Positions 1-8,717 of a stretch of 64,000 bases of DNA are shown here, in pieces; position 1 is the stretch's first letter; the number at the start of each line of letters is the position of its first letter. Origin of the DNA: JBAXEO01 sp963789515 (GTDB taxonomy: Bacteria > Actinomycetota > Coriobacteriia > Anaerosomatales > JAAXUF01). The notes under the pieces are model-generated. The model had not been told where the DNA came from and did not search any database. It was given only the letters and a program-made list of their open reading frames with translations. The translations under genes and the position numbers were made by a program. The stretch is taken from assembly GCA_963789515.1 (NCBI GenBank), contig CAWBKW010000004.1:1-64000 (forward strand). Reading direction: 5' to 3'.

Positions 1-729
1 CGTCGAGCAGCTCCATGACGCGCATGCCGGCCTTCTTGGCGAGCCGGATCCTCTCCGAGTAGACCGCCGGGATCGTGCCGTTGCCGGGCAGTCCCATGCC
101 GATCGCCTCGACCAGGCAGTTCATCGAGTTGGCTGTGAAGAGCCCGGCGCAGCTGCCGCAAGTGGGGCAGGCGTGCGTCTTCGAGCTCGAGCAGGTCTTC
201 CTCGCTCATCGTGCCGGCGTGACCTTGCCGACCGCGGTGAACACGGTGTCCAGGTCGACCGTTCGCCCTTGGGTCCGCGACCTGCCAGCATCGGCCCGCC
301 AGAGATGACCACAGTCGGAAGGTCGAGCCGCGCCGCAGCCATGAGCATGCCCGGGATGACCTTGTCGCAGTTGGGGATGAGCACGACCGCGTCGAACGCA
401 TGCGCCGCGACCGCGATTTCGACGGAGTCGGCGATGGTTTCGCGGCTCGACCAGCGAGTAGCGCATCCCCGCATGGTTCATGGCGATGCCGTCGCAGACG
501 CCGATGGTGGTGATCTCGAGGGGCGTCCCGCCGCCATGCAGCACGCCGGCCTTCACCGCGTCGGCGATCGTGTCGAGCATGAGGTGCCGGGAATGATCTC
601 GTTCGCCGAGTTGATGACGGCGACGAGCGGCCGCGAGATCTCCTCGTCGGTGAGGCCGTCGGCCTTGAGCAGGCTCCGATGCGGGGCCTTTGCCAGGCCG
701 CCTTTCATGCGGTCGCTCTTCAGCTGCAT
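1..729 (-). CDS. ilvD: Dihydroxy-acid dehydratase IlvD (N-terminal part, runs off the window)
   Basis: Iron-sulfur dehydratase of valine/isoleucine/pantothenate synthesis, converting 2,3-dihydroxy-acids to 2-oxoacids. The start ATG (727-729) opens with MQLKSDRMKGG. The family segments follow in order: the HLMLDTIADAVKAGV region, the cluster cysteine in IPNCDKVIPG, and the CPTCGSCAGLFTANSMN cluster motif. The 3' half lies outside the window. At least three single-base frame changes (near 210, 285 and 460) interrupt the reading although the protein is recognisable across all of them. A T-box leader lies immediately upstream, so expression is expected to follow branched-chain aminoacyl-tRNA charging. 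Identity is secure; the exact sequence is not. Confidence 0.93.
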
Positions 730-734
730 ACTCC

Positions 735-1055
735 GTCCTTCCCTTCACGTCGGGACGCGGCGCCGCGCTGAGCCGCACGAGATGAGCGCAACGCGCCGCC
801 GAGCGCCGACGGCGTCGGGTGATCAGCGAGATGCGTCGAAAGACTGAGGAACCGCGGAAGCGCACGCCGCCGCCCCGCGCCGGGACGAGAGCACCTGCTC
901 CCGCGGTACCACCCCGCTTGACGCCCGGTGCTCCTCGGCGACCCAATGCGGTCGCGAAGGCGGGCGTCCACTCGTACGGCAGGTAACGGATGCCACCGAC
1001 CCGAGCCTACTTGACTCGCCCTCTTGCGAAGGTCGTCCGCGATGTGAAGCGGCCG
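735..1055 (-). promoter_or_regulatory. T-box riboswitch leader of ilvD
   Basis: The minus strand carries the T-box signature GGGTGGTACCGCGGGAG (complement of about 900-916), whose bulge pairs with the free CCA end of uncharged tRNA. It is followed by a GC-rich stem ending in TCTCGTCCC, typical of these leaders. An ATC triplet in GGTGGCATCC (about 990) is a possible isoleucine specifier, but I could not fold Stem I, so the specifier and the 5' limit are inference. The long gap to ilvD with no clear U-tract leaves open whether control is by attenuation or, as in many actinobacterial T-boxes, by sequestering the ribosome site. Confidence 0.85.
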
Positions 1056-1261
1056 AGCGTTCTTCCGGGTGGCTCAGGGGCCAGATTTCGAAGCGTCCTG
1101 CGCCGGGCTTTCACCTGATACCCGACTCTCTGCGGCGAGGATTGGCCTCTACTGTCCCCTTCAAAGCCGTTTCGATATTCGAATGTAGTCGGGAGTATAG
1201 GCGAGGCGTCCCCGAGCAGGGCAAACCGAAGTCCGCGACTTGCGCACGCCCACTGGCCTCG
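1056..1261. other. Gene-free stretch upstream of the T-box leader
   Basis: No gene is visible between the DUF302 stop and the T-box leader. It is locally more AT-rich and holds a perfect inverted repeat TTCGA-TAT-TCGAA at 1171-1183. A minus-strand TATACT (complement of 1194-1199) could be the -10 of the ilvD leader transcript, but its -35 is poor. The ilvD promoter is probably in here; the exact site is a guess. Confidence 0.4.
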
Positions 1262-1647
1262 CTAGGCGGCCGCCTCGTCGATGATCGCGAAGAGGACCCG
1301 CTCGACCTCGGCCGCAGTGTCGCCGATGCCGCCTCGGGGAAGAAGTCGCCGATGAGCGTCGGGCGCATCGTCGAGATGAGCGTCTCGTCGTCCTCGACGT
1401 ACACCATGATCGGGCACGGGAGCATCAGGCCGATCTTGGGGTCGGCGGCAAGCACCTGGCTCGCGAACTTCGCGTTGCACATCTCGACGATGGTGAGCGG
1501 ATCGCGCGCGAAGCCCTTCTCGGCGAGCGTCTCCTGAACGTCATGGACGAACTGGACGCGGAAGCCGTGGGCGGCGGTCAGCTCGATGACGGCGTCGACG
1601 GCGTCGGCGAGGGACTTGGCGGTCGAGACGGTGTAGTCGAGCTCCAT
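1262..1647 (-). CDS. DUF302 domain protein
   Basis: Small protein of about 128 residues, start ATG 1645-1647 after a strong GAGGAGG ribosome site. Features of the DUF302 family are the early KSLADAVDAV helix, a central FxVQFVHDVQETLAEKG stretch, the cysteine in VEMCNAKFASQVL, and MLPCPIMVYVEDD. DUF302 proteins are small cytoplasmic or periplasmic proteins of unknown biochemistry, often found with sulfur or copper stress genes. A single frame change near 1335 breaks the C-terminal 25 residues. A CsoR/CstR-like dyad lies about 60 bases upstream of the start, which suggests metal- or persulfide-responsive control. Confidence 0.8.
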
Positions 1648-1706
1648 GGGCGCCTCCTCGGACGTCGGAATCCGTGCTGCCGAGATGCTACGCCGATTCC
1701 GCAGAA

Positions 1707-1722
1707 ATACCATAGGGGGTAT
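1707..1722. promoter_or_regulatory. CsoR/CstR-family-like operator dyad
   Basis: ATACCATAGGGGGTAT is an imperfect dyad (ATACC/GGTAT arms around a G-rich centre). It resembles operators of the CsoR/CstR/FrmR repressor family, which typically read ATACCCC-N-GGGGTAT. It sits 60 bases upstream of the DUF302 start and overlaps the likely promoter. No repressor gene of this family is visible in the window. Assignment is by pattern only. Confidence 0.45.
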
Positions 1723-1736
1723 ACGTCGCGGAGCGC

Positions 1737-2891
1737 TCAGGTCGGGACCGAGCCTAGAGCCCCGCCCCGCTGACCAGCATGCAGCCGCCTGGTCCCCGTC
1801 GGGCTCACGTGGTAGAGCGCGGTGGACTCGCCCTGGAACGCGTTGCCCTCGATGAAGAGGATGTCCTTGCCGCGAAACCGACCACTGCAGCGGGTAGTCG
1901 TCCCGCCGGACGACAGCGCGAACGGCGTACCCCCGCCGTCGGGACGAGCCACATGCGCGAGTAGCCGTCGTCACTCTCGGCGGCGTAGAGGAGATTCAAA
2001 CCGTCAGGGCTGGGAGCATCCGCCCAAAGGTGGCGCCCTTGTCGGCGGTGGAGCCCGGCTTGACGAGCTGCTTCGCGCCGGAGCCATCCAGCGCGAGCGA
2101 CCAGATCGCCGCCGCCCTCGGCGGCCGACATAGTCGAAACGAACAGCCGGTTGTTGCCCAGCGCGATGCCGATGGGATCGCCGCCCGGGACCGGGACCGC
2201 CGTGAACGCTCCTCCGTCGCGACACCAGGACCTGCGGGGTCGCCGTCGAACCGAGCGCCGGCAGCAGCGCAACGTGGCGCCGTCGGGGGAGACCGCCACG
2301 CTCGAGCCGGCGCCGACCAGCGGCCTCGTCGCGCCGGTGGCGACACGCGAGTAGATCTGGGCCGTGCCGTCGGCGCCCACGCGCATGAACATCACCGCCG
2401 AGGAGTCCGGCAGCCAGACGGGCTGAACCGCCTCGGCGAGCCGGAGAACGCCAGCTTGCCGGTCTCGACGTCGTAGAGAGCGATGCTCCCACGCGCGCGA
2501 GCGCGAGCGTCAGAGCCATCCGGCGAGAGCGCGTACTGCCCGTCGGACGCGGGCGCCATCACACGCGCCGAGCCGCCGTCCTCGTCCGCAACGTAGATCG
2601 ACGAGCCGAGCCGGTAGGCGACCTTGGGCGCCCGCACGATCCGGGAGCGGCTCCTTCGCGCCGACCGCGCCGCGCCGCTGCCGTCGTGTCCGGAGCTCTC
2701 CGCTGAAGTGGTCGCCGGTCGCGACGGACCGAACTGGTGGCCGGGTGGCCGCCGCCGTGGTCTCCTCGGCAGGCGTGAAGTGCGAAGCGGCGCCGGCTTG
2801 GGGTGCGGCCGAAGGCGGCCCAGGCGCCCATCGCGAGGATGGCGACCCCGAGCACGCTGATCGCGATGATCAGCGCGACTCGGTCGCGCAT
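1737..2891 (-). CDS. Membrane-anchored TolB/WD40-like beta-propeller protein
   Basis: Starts at ATG 2889-2891 with a single N-terminal membrane segment (RVALIIAISVLGVAILAMG), then a low-complexity linker, then repeated propeller blades of the TolB/DPP-IV type: SSIYVADEDGG, YALSPDGS, IALYDVETGKLAFSG, MFMRVGADGTAQIYSR, VAVSPDGATL, SPDGLNLLYAAE. It probably sits on the outer face of the membrane. No enzymatic domain is visible, so function is unknown. The reading is broken at several points (near 2460, 2280, 2100, 1900). The stop may be at 1737 or, with one more correction, at 1754. Confidence 0.65.
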
Positions 2892-2949
2892 CTGTCATCC
2901 GGAATCGGTGACGTCATGCTCCCTGCCACCCCTGAGGCGTCGAGCGGGT

Positions 2950-4040
2950 CTAGAACGTTGCGATGATAGCGTCGGCGTAGGCCTGGGTGCCGACCGCAGC
3001 CGTCGGTGCTGCCGGTGTTGGTGCGCTTGATGTCGTAGGTGACGTCGGTGCCCTCAGCGAGAACCGTGCGAACTCCGGCGAGGACCTTGTCGGCAGCCTC
3101 GCGCTCGCCGAGGTGCTGCAGCATGAGCACGGCGGTGAGGATCTCGGCCGTGGGGTTGGCCATGTCCTTGCCGGTGTACTTGGGCGCCGAACCGTGCACC
3201 GGCTCGAAGACCGCGCACTCGGTGCCGATGTTGGCGCCCGGAGCCATGCCCAGCCCGCCGATGAGACCGGCGGCGAGGTCGGAGACGATGTCGCCGTAGA
3301 GGTTGGGAAGCACGAGGACGTCGAAGTTCTCGGGGTAGAGCACCAGGCCCATGCAGGTCATGTCGACGATCTTGTCCTCGAACTCGATGCGGCCCTCGTA
3401 CTCGGCGGCGACCTTGCGGGCGACGTCGAGGTAGAGGCCGTCGGAGTACTTGAGGATGTTGGCCTTGTGGACCGCGGTGACCTTCTTGCGGTTGTTGGCA
3501 AGCGCGTACTCGAAGGCGTAGCGCACGATGCGCTCGGAGCCGGTGATCGAGATGGGCTTGAGCGAGATGCCGGAGTCGCTGCGGATGGTGCCGGCGCCCT
3601 TCGCCTCGACGAAGTCGATGAGCTCCAGCGTCTCGGGCTTACCCTGTTCGAACTCGACGCCCGCGTACAGGTCCTCGGTGTTCTCTCGGACGATGACCAT
3701 GTCGATGTTGTCGTAGCGAGCACCGGTGCCGGGGATCGAGAAGGCCGGACGCAGGTTCACGTAGAGGTCGAGCGCCTTGCGAAGCGCCACGTTGACGGTG
3801 CGGAAGCCCGTACCGACCGGAGTGGTGACGGGGCCCTTGATGGCGACCTTGTTCTTGCGGACGGACTCGATGACGTGGTCGGGCAGCGGGGTGCCGTACT
3901 CGGCCATGACGTGCTTCGCCGGCGTCGGCGATCTCCCACTCGATGTCGACTCCGGTCGCCTCGACCACGCGGCGCATCGCCGTGGTGATCTCGGGGCCGA
4001 TGCCGTCGCCGGGAATGAGGGTAACGGTGTGCTTAGCCAT
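2950..4040 (-). CDS. NAD-type isocitrate/homoisocitrate dehydrogenase family
   Basis: Beta-decarboxylating dehydrogenase of about 360 residues, start ATG 4038-4040. It opens with TVTLIPGDGIGPEIT, carries the substrate arginine region (LDLYVNLRPA), IVRENTEDLYAGVE, the AVHKANILKYSDGL segment, the metal aspartates in NLYGDIVSDLAAGL, and EPVHGSAPKYTGKDMANP. Residue pattern favours NAD-dependent isocitrate dehydrogenase (tricarboxylic acid or glutamate synthesis). Homoisocitrate dehydrogenase is the alternative and interesting because homocitrate synthase and homoaconitase genes lie 17 kb away. Frame changes occur near 3915 and at the end near 2995; the corrected C-terminus reads about AYADAIIATF. 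Confidence 0.85.
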
Positions 4041-4167
4041 GCGTGGTGCCTCCTGGGTGTCGGGACGGGTCACAGCGCCCGCCTCGGCGGAAGGAACGCG
4101 CGCGAGACCAGCTCTCGCGGCGCGAGTGTGATTGTACGCGAGGGAGCACAGCGGGCGAGTGCTGCGG

Positions 4168-4822
4168 CTACTCGGGGAGCGGCTTCTTGCGCTTGCGGTG
4201 CTTGGGCGCGCGGCGACGATGCTCCCCGCACGGCGCTTGAGCAGGCCCTTGGCGAAGTCGGCGTCGAACTCCATGCGGTCGGCGGCGGCGATCTTGACCT
4301 CGTCGGTTGCGGCACCCTGGACGAGCGCCAAGACCGCGACGAGCATCGCGGGAAACTCGGCGTCACCGTGGTAGCAGCGGATGGCCTCGTCGATCACGGC
4401 CACACCTTCTCGGAGCGGCGAGCGGTGGTGGCGCCGTAGGCGCACAGCAGCCGGAAGGCCGCGAGACGAACGACGCCGGATTCCTCGTCGTGCAGCGCCG
4501 TCTCGACCGCGGGCAGCGCCTTGTCGACCAGGCGCGCATCGACCGGAACGAGCACCTCGAAGGTGCCGAGAACCTCCCAGCGGGTCTGCGACTCGGGACG
4601 ATGGAGCGCGTCGGCGAGCTGCGGAGCGTAGTCCTTGAGCAGCGCCGGCTGCTCGGGGCGACCAGCGTGCACGACGCTCGCGGCGACCTGCCGAGAGCGA
4701 CGGTCTTCGCCGGCCAGCGCGTCGACTACGGACGCGAGCAGCTTGGAATCGGTGAGTGCGGCTTCAGCGGTTACGGCCTTGTCGGCATCAGGCGAGAAGG
4801 CGGACGGGTTCTTTACAGCCAT
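4168..4822 (-). CDS. HEAT-repeat-like helical protein
   Basis: About 215 residues, start ATG 4820-4822. It consists of alpha-helical pairs resembling HEAT repeats (LLASVVDALAGEDRRSRQVA, LADALHRPESQTRWEVLGTFE, KALPAVETALHDEESGVVRLAA), then a second helical block and a very basic tail (KHRKRKKPLPE). HEAT proteins are scaffolds for protein-protein contact; no partner can be named. Frame changes lie near 4400 and 4215. A TATAAT element about 80 bases upstream provides a likely promoter. A second HEAT-like gene is at 45.6 kb. Confidence 0.6.
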
Positions 4823-5333
4823 GAGTCAGCTCCGGAGTCGTGTTCGGCGGGTTGAAAGAGTATTCCCACGCGGGCCAGAAACGGCGCAGGCGCCGAGGGA
4901 TTATAGCAGACGGTCTGAACCCCTGATCGCAACCGTGCTCCCGCGAAATCGTGTGGGCGAGCAGGCGATCACGCGTCACGACCCGCCCTGAGCCGGCCAC
5001 ATCCCGGGCGGCGAGCAAAGCGTCAACGAGGTCCAGGCGAGGCTCGTCGGCCATAATGCGCAGCGCCTCGGTCACGAGCGGTGGATCCCACGAATCGAAC
5101 GCTGCGGAGTCAAGCAGCGCGACGAGCGACGCCGATATCTCGCGCGGCGGCAGGCCCAACCGTGAAGCATGAAGGACCCAAGCGGTTCACGAAACCTCCC
5201 TCGGTTACGACCAGCCGCTCTTGACGTTTCTGCGAAGATACATGCACGGCAGCTGTTCGACCGTCGCGCTGTGCGAATCGGCCGGGCCAGCGAGTGCTGC
5301 GATAACAACGTTGGTGTCAGCGATCAGCATCAT
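4788..5333 (-). CDS. PIN-domain ribonuclease toxin (frameshifted)
   Basis: Toxin half of an AbrB/PIN pair. It starts MMLIADTNVVIAAL, the first acidic active-site strand of PIN nucleases, and later has EPRLDLVDALLAARDVAGSG and RVVTRDRLLAH, the second acidic cluster and the TRD strand. These enzymes cleave RNA and are held inactive by the partner antitoxin. The first ATG (5331-5333) overlaps the antitoxin stop, indicating translational coupling. The middle (about 5150-5230) is broken by at least one indel. The true stop may be nearer 4890; as read, the frame runs to 4788 and overlaps the next gene. Confidence 0.6.
4900..4905 (-). promoter_or_regulatory. -10 element of the HEAT-like gene
   Basis: The minus strand reads TATAAT, a perfect sigma-70 -10 hexamer, about 80 bases before the start at 4822. 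No good -35 is seen at 16-18 bases. It lies inside the tail of the upstream PIN gene. Confidence 0.5.
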
Positions 5334-5657
5334 CGCTGGCCATCTGCTCTCCGCTGCCAGCGAAGGTGCCATTGCCCAGACTCTCATAAACGACATCACC
5401 GTCCCGTGGATCCCATCCGCTGGCGAAGTACTCCTCTTATCGCTTCGCGGTTCGTTACGCTCCGGGGCGTCGGCCGCAGAATGGCGCGCCCTCACCTCTT
5501 CAGCCACCTCGAGCGTAGGGCGACGCTTGCGTACCGTCGCCTAGGCCCCGGCCAGCTCGAAGACCAGCACATCACCCTCCTGGATGCCCAGGCCGCGTCG
5601 AACCTCGACAGGAACCGTCACCTGGCCCTTCGATGTAACCCGCGCCCGTGCCTCCAT
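5317..5657 (-). CDS. AbrB/MazE-type antitoxin (frameshifted)
   Basis: Start ATG 5655-5657 after an AGGAGG ribosome site. The first 38 residues are a classic swapped-hairpin AbrB DNA-binding domain: MEARARVTSKGQVTVPVEVR, then RRGLGIQEGDVLVFELAG. As read, a stop follows at once, but one indel near 5545 restores RKRRPTLEVAEEVRA and a second near 5450 continues to a stop at 5317-5319 that overlaps the PIN start. Such proteins neutralise the toxin and repress their own operon. The N-terminal domain is certain, the C-terminal course is reconstructed. Confidence 0.65.
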
Positions 5658-5687
5658 GATGCCTCCTAGCTCGATTCCTTACTTTCG

Positions 5688-5716
5688 ACGTTACGCCTTA
5701 CCCTTCCAGAGGTCAA
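5688..5716 (-). promoter_or_regulatory. Promoter of the AbrB-PIN operon
   Basis: Minus strand TTGACC (complement of 5711-5716), 17-base spacer, TAACGT (complement of 5688-5693). The -35 is strong, the -10 weak. It lies 31 bases before the antitoxin start, close enough for self-repression by AbrB. Confidence 0.5.
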
Positions 5717-5770
5717 CGTGTTCTAAGCGCCGTAACGCGGCGGAAACCGAACTGCTGCTATACCTGGTCC

Positions 5771-6131
5771 ATGGACGCGCACCCAGACATCCCACGTGAG
5801 CGCCAGGCCGAGTACTCGGCGCTCGTGCGCCTGCTGATGGAGTCCGCTTCGCCCGACGACGCACTCGCTGCCCCCGTCGCCGACTGGATCGCCCGCGCCT
5901 CGATGCAGCCGGGCCACCTCTGGCGCGCCATGGAGCTCGAGAACCGCGGCGAACTCCGCGCACTCTTCGAGACGCACTTCCCCGCGCTCGCCGCCGGCAA
6001 CACCAAAGACATGCGCTGGAAGAAGTACCTCTACAAGCTGCATGTGCGGCTGGCCCGGTTTCGAGGGTTGAACGCGCCCCAGCTGCTCGGCGTGTCCGAG
6101 CTACGAGGAGTGTTTCGGCGCCGAGGACTGA
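5771..6131 (+). CDS. nifQ: NifQ-like molybdenum donor protein
   Basis: Small protein directly upstream of the nifH control region. The N-terminal half is helical and the family hallmark NTKDMRWKKYLYK appears near residue 80. With frame correction the C-terminal part ends LC..., APSCSACPSYEECFGAED, that is Cys-X2-Cys-X5-Cys followed by the typical FG-acidic end (TGA 6129-6131). NifQ delivers molybdenum to FeMo-co synthesis through an Fe-S-Mo cluster. Classical NifQ has C-X4-C-X2-C-X5-C; the first cysteine of that motif is not visible as read (TTG where TGC/TGT is expected, about 6068), which may be a sequence error. Two frame changes near 6045 and 6080. Confidence 0.7.
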
Positions 6132-6187
6132 CGGCTCGACCGGCGCGCGGCCTGCGCCTCGCAGTCTCGAAACACCCCCGCAACAAC

Positions 6188-6203
6188 GCGACATTTCTGT
6201 CGC
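6188..6203 (+). promoter_or_regulatory. Candidate activator-binding dyad upstream of nifH
   Basis: GCGACATTTCTGTCGC is a perfect 6-base inverted repeat with a 4-base centre. Its centre is 81.5 bases upstream of the nifH -24 element, exactly as for the similar dyad before nifB. It is not the proteobacterial NifA site TGT-N10-ACA; here the order is ACA-N4-TGT. Likely site for the NifA-type activator encoded at 18.8-20.3 kb. Confidence 0.65.
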
Positions 6204-6245
6204 ACTCCCCTCCCAAAGTGTCGTGCGCACCTCATCGTCGCAGCC

Positions 6246-6264
6246 GCAAAACCCCTGGTCAGAG
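6246..6264 (+). promoter_or_regulatory. Conserved middle block of the nifH control region
   Basis: GCAAAACC-CCT-GGTCAGAG. The same block with a different 3-base centre occurs before nifB, and in both cases exactly 12 bases separate it from the -24 element. It contains a short ACC-N3-GGT dyad. It could bind a second regulator or a DNA-bending protein. Confidence 0.55.
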
Positions 6265-6276
6265 CCCTATTCGGCT

Positions 6277-6291
6277 TGGCACGCGCGTTGC
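6277..6291 (+). promoter_or_regulatory. Sigma-54 promoter of nifHDK-EN-X
   Basis: TGGCACGCGCGTTGC matches the sigma-54 consensus TGGCAC-N5-TTGC at every conserved base. It lies 60 bases before the nifH start, which has a strong AAGGAGG ribosome site (6341-6347). Such promoters need an AAA+ activator; nifA is 12 kb downstream. Confidence 0.9.
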
Positions 6292-6351
6292 GATTCTCCT
6301 GAGCCATCTCACCGGGTTTTCAGCCCATCAGACGGCTTCGAAGGAGGAACG

Positions 6352-7215
6352 ATGATTCGACAGATCGCAATCTACGGCAAGGGTGGCATCGGCAAGTCGC
6401 ACCACCACGCAGAACACGGTGGCGGCGCTCGCCGAGGCCGGCAAGAAGCGTCATGATCGTCGGCTGCGACCCCAAGGCGGACTCGACGCGCCTGATCCTG
6501 AACCAGAAGATGCAGAACACCGTCATGGACATGGCGCGCGAGCGCGGCTCGGTCGAGGACCTCGAGCTCGACGAGGTCCTGCAGGTCGGCTTCGGCGACA
6601 TCAAGTGCGCCGAGTCCGGCGGCCCCGAGCCCGGCGTCGGCTGCGCCGGCCGCGGCGTCATCACCGCCATCAACTTCCTCGAGGAGGAAGGCGCCTACAC
6701 CGACGACCTCGACTTCGTCTTCTACGACGTGCTCGGCGACGTCGTGTGCGGCGGGTTCGCCATGCCGATCCGCGAGGGCAAGGCCCAGGAGATCTACATC
6801 GTCACCTCCGGCGAGATGATGGCCATGTACGCGGCCAACAACATCGCCAAGGGCATCCTGAAGTACGCGCAGTCCGGCGGCGTGCGCCTGGGCGGCCTCA
6901 TCTGCAACTCGCGCAACACCGACCGCGAGGACGAGCTCATCGAGGCGCTGGCCGCGCAAGCTCGGCACCCAGATGATCCACTTCATCCCGCGCGAGAACG
7001 AGGTCCAGCGCGCCGAGCTTCGCCGCCAGACCGTCGTCCAGTACAACCCGGAGCACGCGCAGGCCGACGAGTACCGCCAGCTCGCCAAGAAGATCGCCGA
7101 GAACGAGAACTTCGTCATCCCCACCCCGATCACGCAGGACGAGCTCGAGGAGCTCCTCATGGAGTTCGGCATCATGGAGGCCGACATCGTCGAAGAGGAA
7201 GGGGCGGTGGCGTAA
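6352..7215 (+). CDS. nifH: Nitrogenase iron protein NifH
   Basis: Homodimeric ATP-driven electron donor (dinitrogenase reductase) to NifDK. It has the P-loop YGKGGIGKS near residue 8, GCDPKADSTRLIL, the two cluster cysteines in GVGCAGRGVI and DVLGDVVCGGFAMPI, and the arginine beside the first cysteine that is the ADP-ribosylation site in other organisms. Length about 287 residues is normal. Three one-base insertions (near 6397, 6454 and 6958) break the reading; removing a single C at each restores the family sequence. Start ATG follows AAGGAGG. First gene of the sigma-54 transcript, 3 bases before nifD. Confidence 0.96.
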
Positions 7216-7218
7216 GCC

Positions 7219-8706
7219 ATGACCACACCCTCCGCAAAGATCAACCAGACACAGAAGGTCATCGACGAGATCCTCGACGGTCTATCCCGAGAAGACGCGC
7301 AGCGGACCGGGCGAAGCACTTCAAGCCCAACGACCCCACGTCCGACTGCTCGAGCTGCGCGGTCAAGTCCAACGTCAAGTCCCGCCCGGGCGTGATGACG
7401 GTTCGCGGCTGCGCCTACGCCGGCTCCAAGGGCGTCGTCTGGGGCCCGGTCAAGGACGTCGTCCACATCAGCCACGGCCCGGTGGGCTGCGGCGCGTACT
7501 CCAACTGGTCGCCGCCGCAACTACTACAACGGCGAGACCGGCGTCGACTCGTTCGGCACGATGCACGTGACGAGCGACTTCCAGGAGCGCGACATCGTCT
7601 ACGGCGGCGACAAGAAGCTCGCCATGATCGTCGACGAGCTCGACGGCGCTCTTCCCGCTCGCCAAGGGCATCTCGGTGCAGTCCGAGTGCCCGGTCGGGC
7701 TTATCGGCGACGACATCGAGTCGGTCGCCAAGGTCAAGACCGCCGACATCGGCAAGCCGGTCGTCCCGGTGCGCTGCGAGGGCTTCCGCGGCGTGTCGCA
7801 GTCGCTGGGCCACCACATCGCCAACGACGCGATCCGCGACCACGTCTTCGACAAGGCAGGCCACCGAGATCGAGACCACGCCCTACGACGTCACGGTCAT
7901 CGGCGACTACAACATCGGCGGGGACGCCTGGGCTTCTCGGCGAATCCTCGAGGAGATGGGGCTGCGCGTCATCGCGCAGTGGACCGGCGACGCCACGATC
8001 GCCGAGCTCGCCAACGCGCCCAAGGCCAAGCTCAACCTCATCCACTGCTACCGCTCGATGAACTACATCTGCCGCCACATGGAGGAGACCTACGGCATCC
8101 CGTGGGTGGAGTACAACTTCTTCGGCCCCACCAAGATCTACGAGTCGATCCGCGAGATCGCCGAGCACTTCGACGACACGATCAAGGCCAACGCCGAGGC
8201 GCTCATCGAGAAGATGAAGCCCGAGATGGACGCGATCATCGCCGAGTACAAGCCGCAGCTCGAGGGCAAGACCGTGATGCTCTACGTCGGCGGCCTGCGC
8301 CCGCGCCACGTCATCGGCGCCTACGAGGACCTCGGCATGGAGATCATCGCCGCCGGCTACGAGTTCGGCCACAACGACGAGTACAAGCGCACCTACCCGC
8401 TGCTGGCCGAGGGCGCGATGATCGTCGACGACGCCACCCCCTACGAGCTCGAGGAGATCACCAAGCGCCTCAAGCCCGACCTGGTCGGCTCCGGCATCAA
8501 GGAGAAGTACGCCTACCACAAGATGGGCGTGCCGTTCCGCCAGATGCACTCGTGGGACTACTCCGGCCCGTACCACGGCTTCGACGGCTTCAAGATCTTC
8601 GCCCGCGACATGGACATGACCGTCAACAGCCCGGTGTGGGGGCTCGTGCGCAGACGTCACCTCCGCCGAGCTGGCGACCGCCGCGCCGAGCGCGCAGGCC
8701 AGCTAG
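7219..8706 (+). CDS. nifD: Nitrogenase MoFe protein alpha chain NifD
   Basis: Carries FeMo-co and half of the P-cluster. Recognisable are the P-cluster cysteines (RGCAYAGSKGVVWG, SHGPVGCGAYS, SECPVGLIGDDI), the FeMo-co cysteine in IHCYRSMNYI and the FeMo-co histidine in MHSWDYSGPYHG. SDFQERDIVYGGDKKL is typical of molybdenum rather than vanadium or iron-only alpha chains, and no anfG/vnfG-like gene is present. About 490 residues. Single-base breaks near 7280, 7310, 7515, 7650, 7860 and 8652. Start ATG 7219-7221 lies three bases after the nifH stop. Confidence 0.96.
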
Positions 8707-8717
8707 GAGGCCCGACG

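Noticed and set aside
121..946. Long open frames on the plus strand opposite ilvD and its leader
   Set aside because: High GC content makes long antisense frames common; their translations are low-complexity Arg/Ala/Pro-rich and match nothing.
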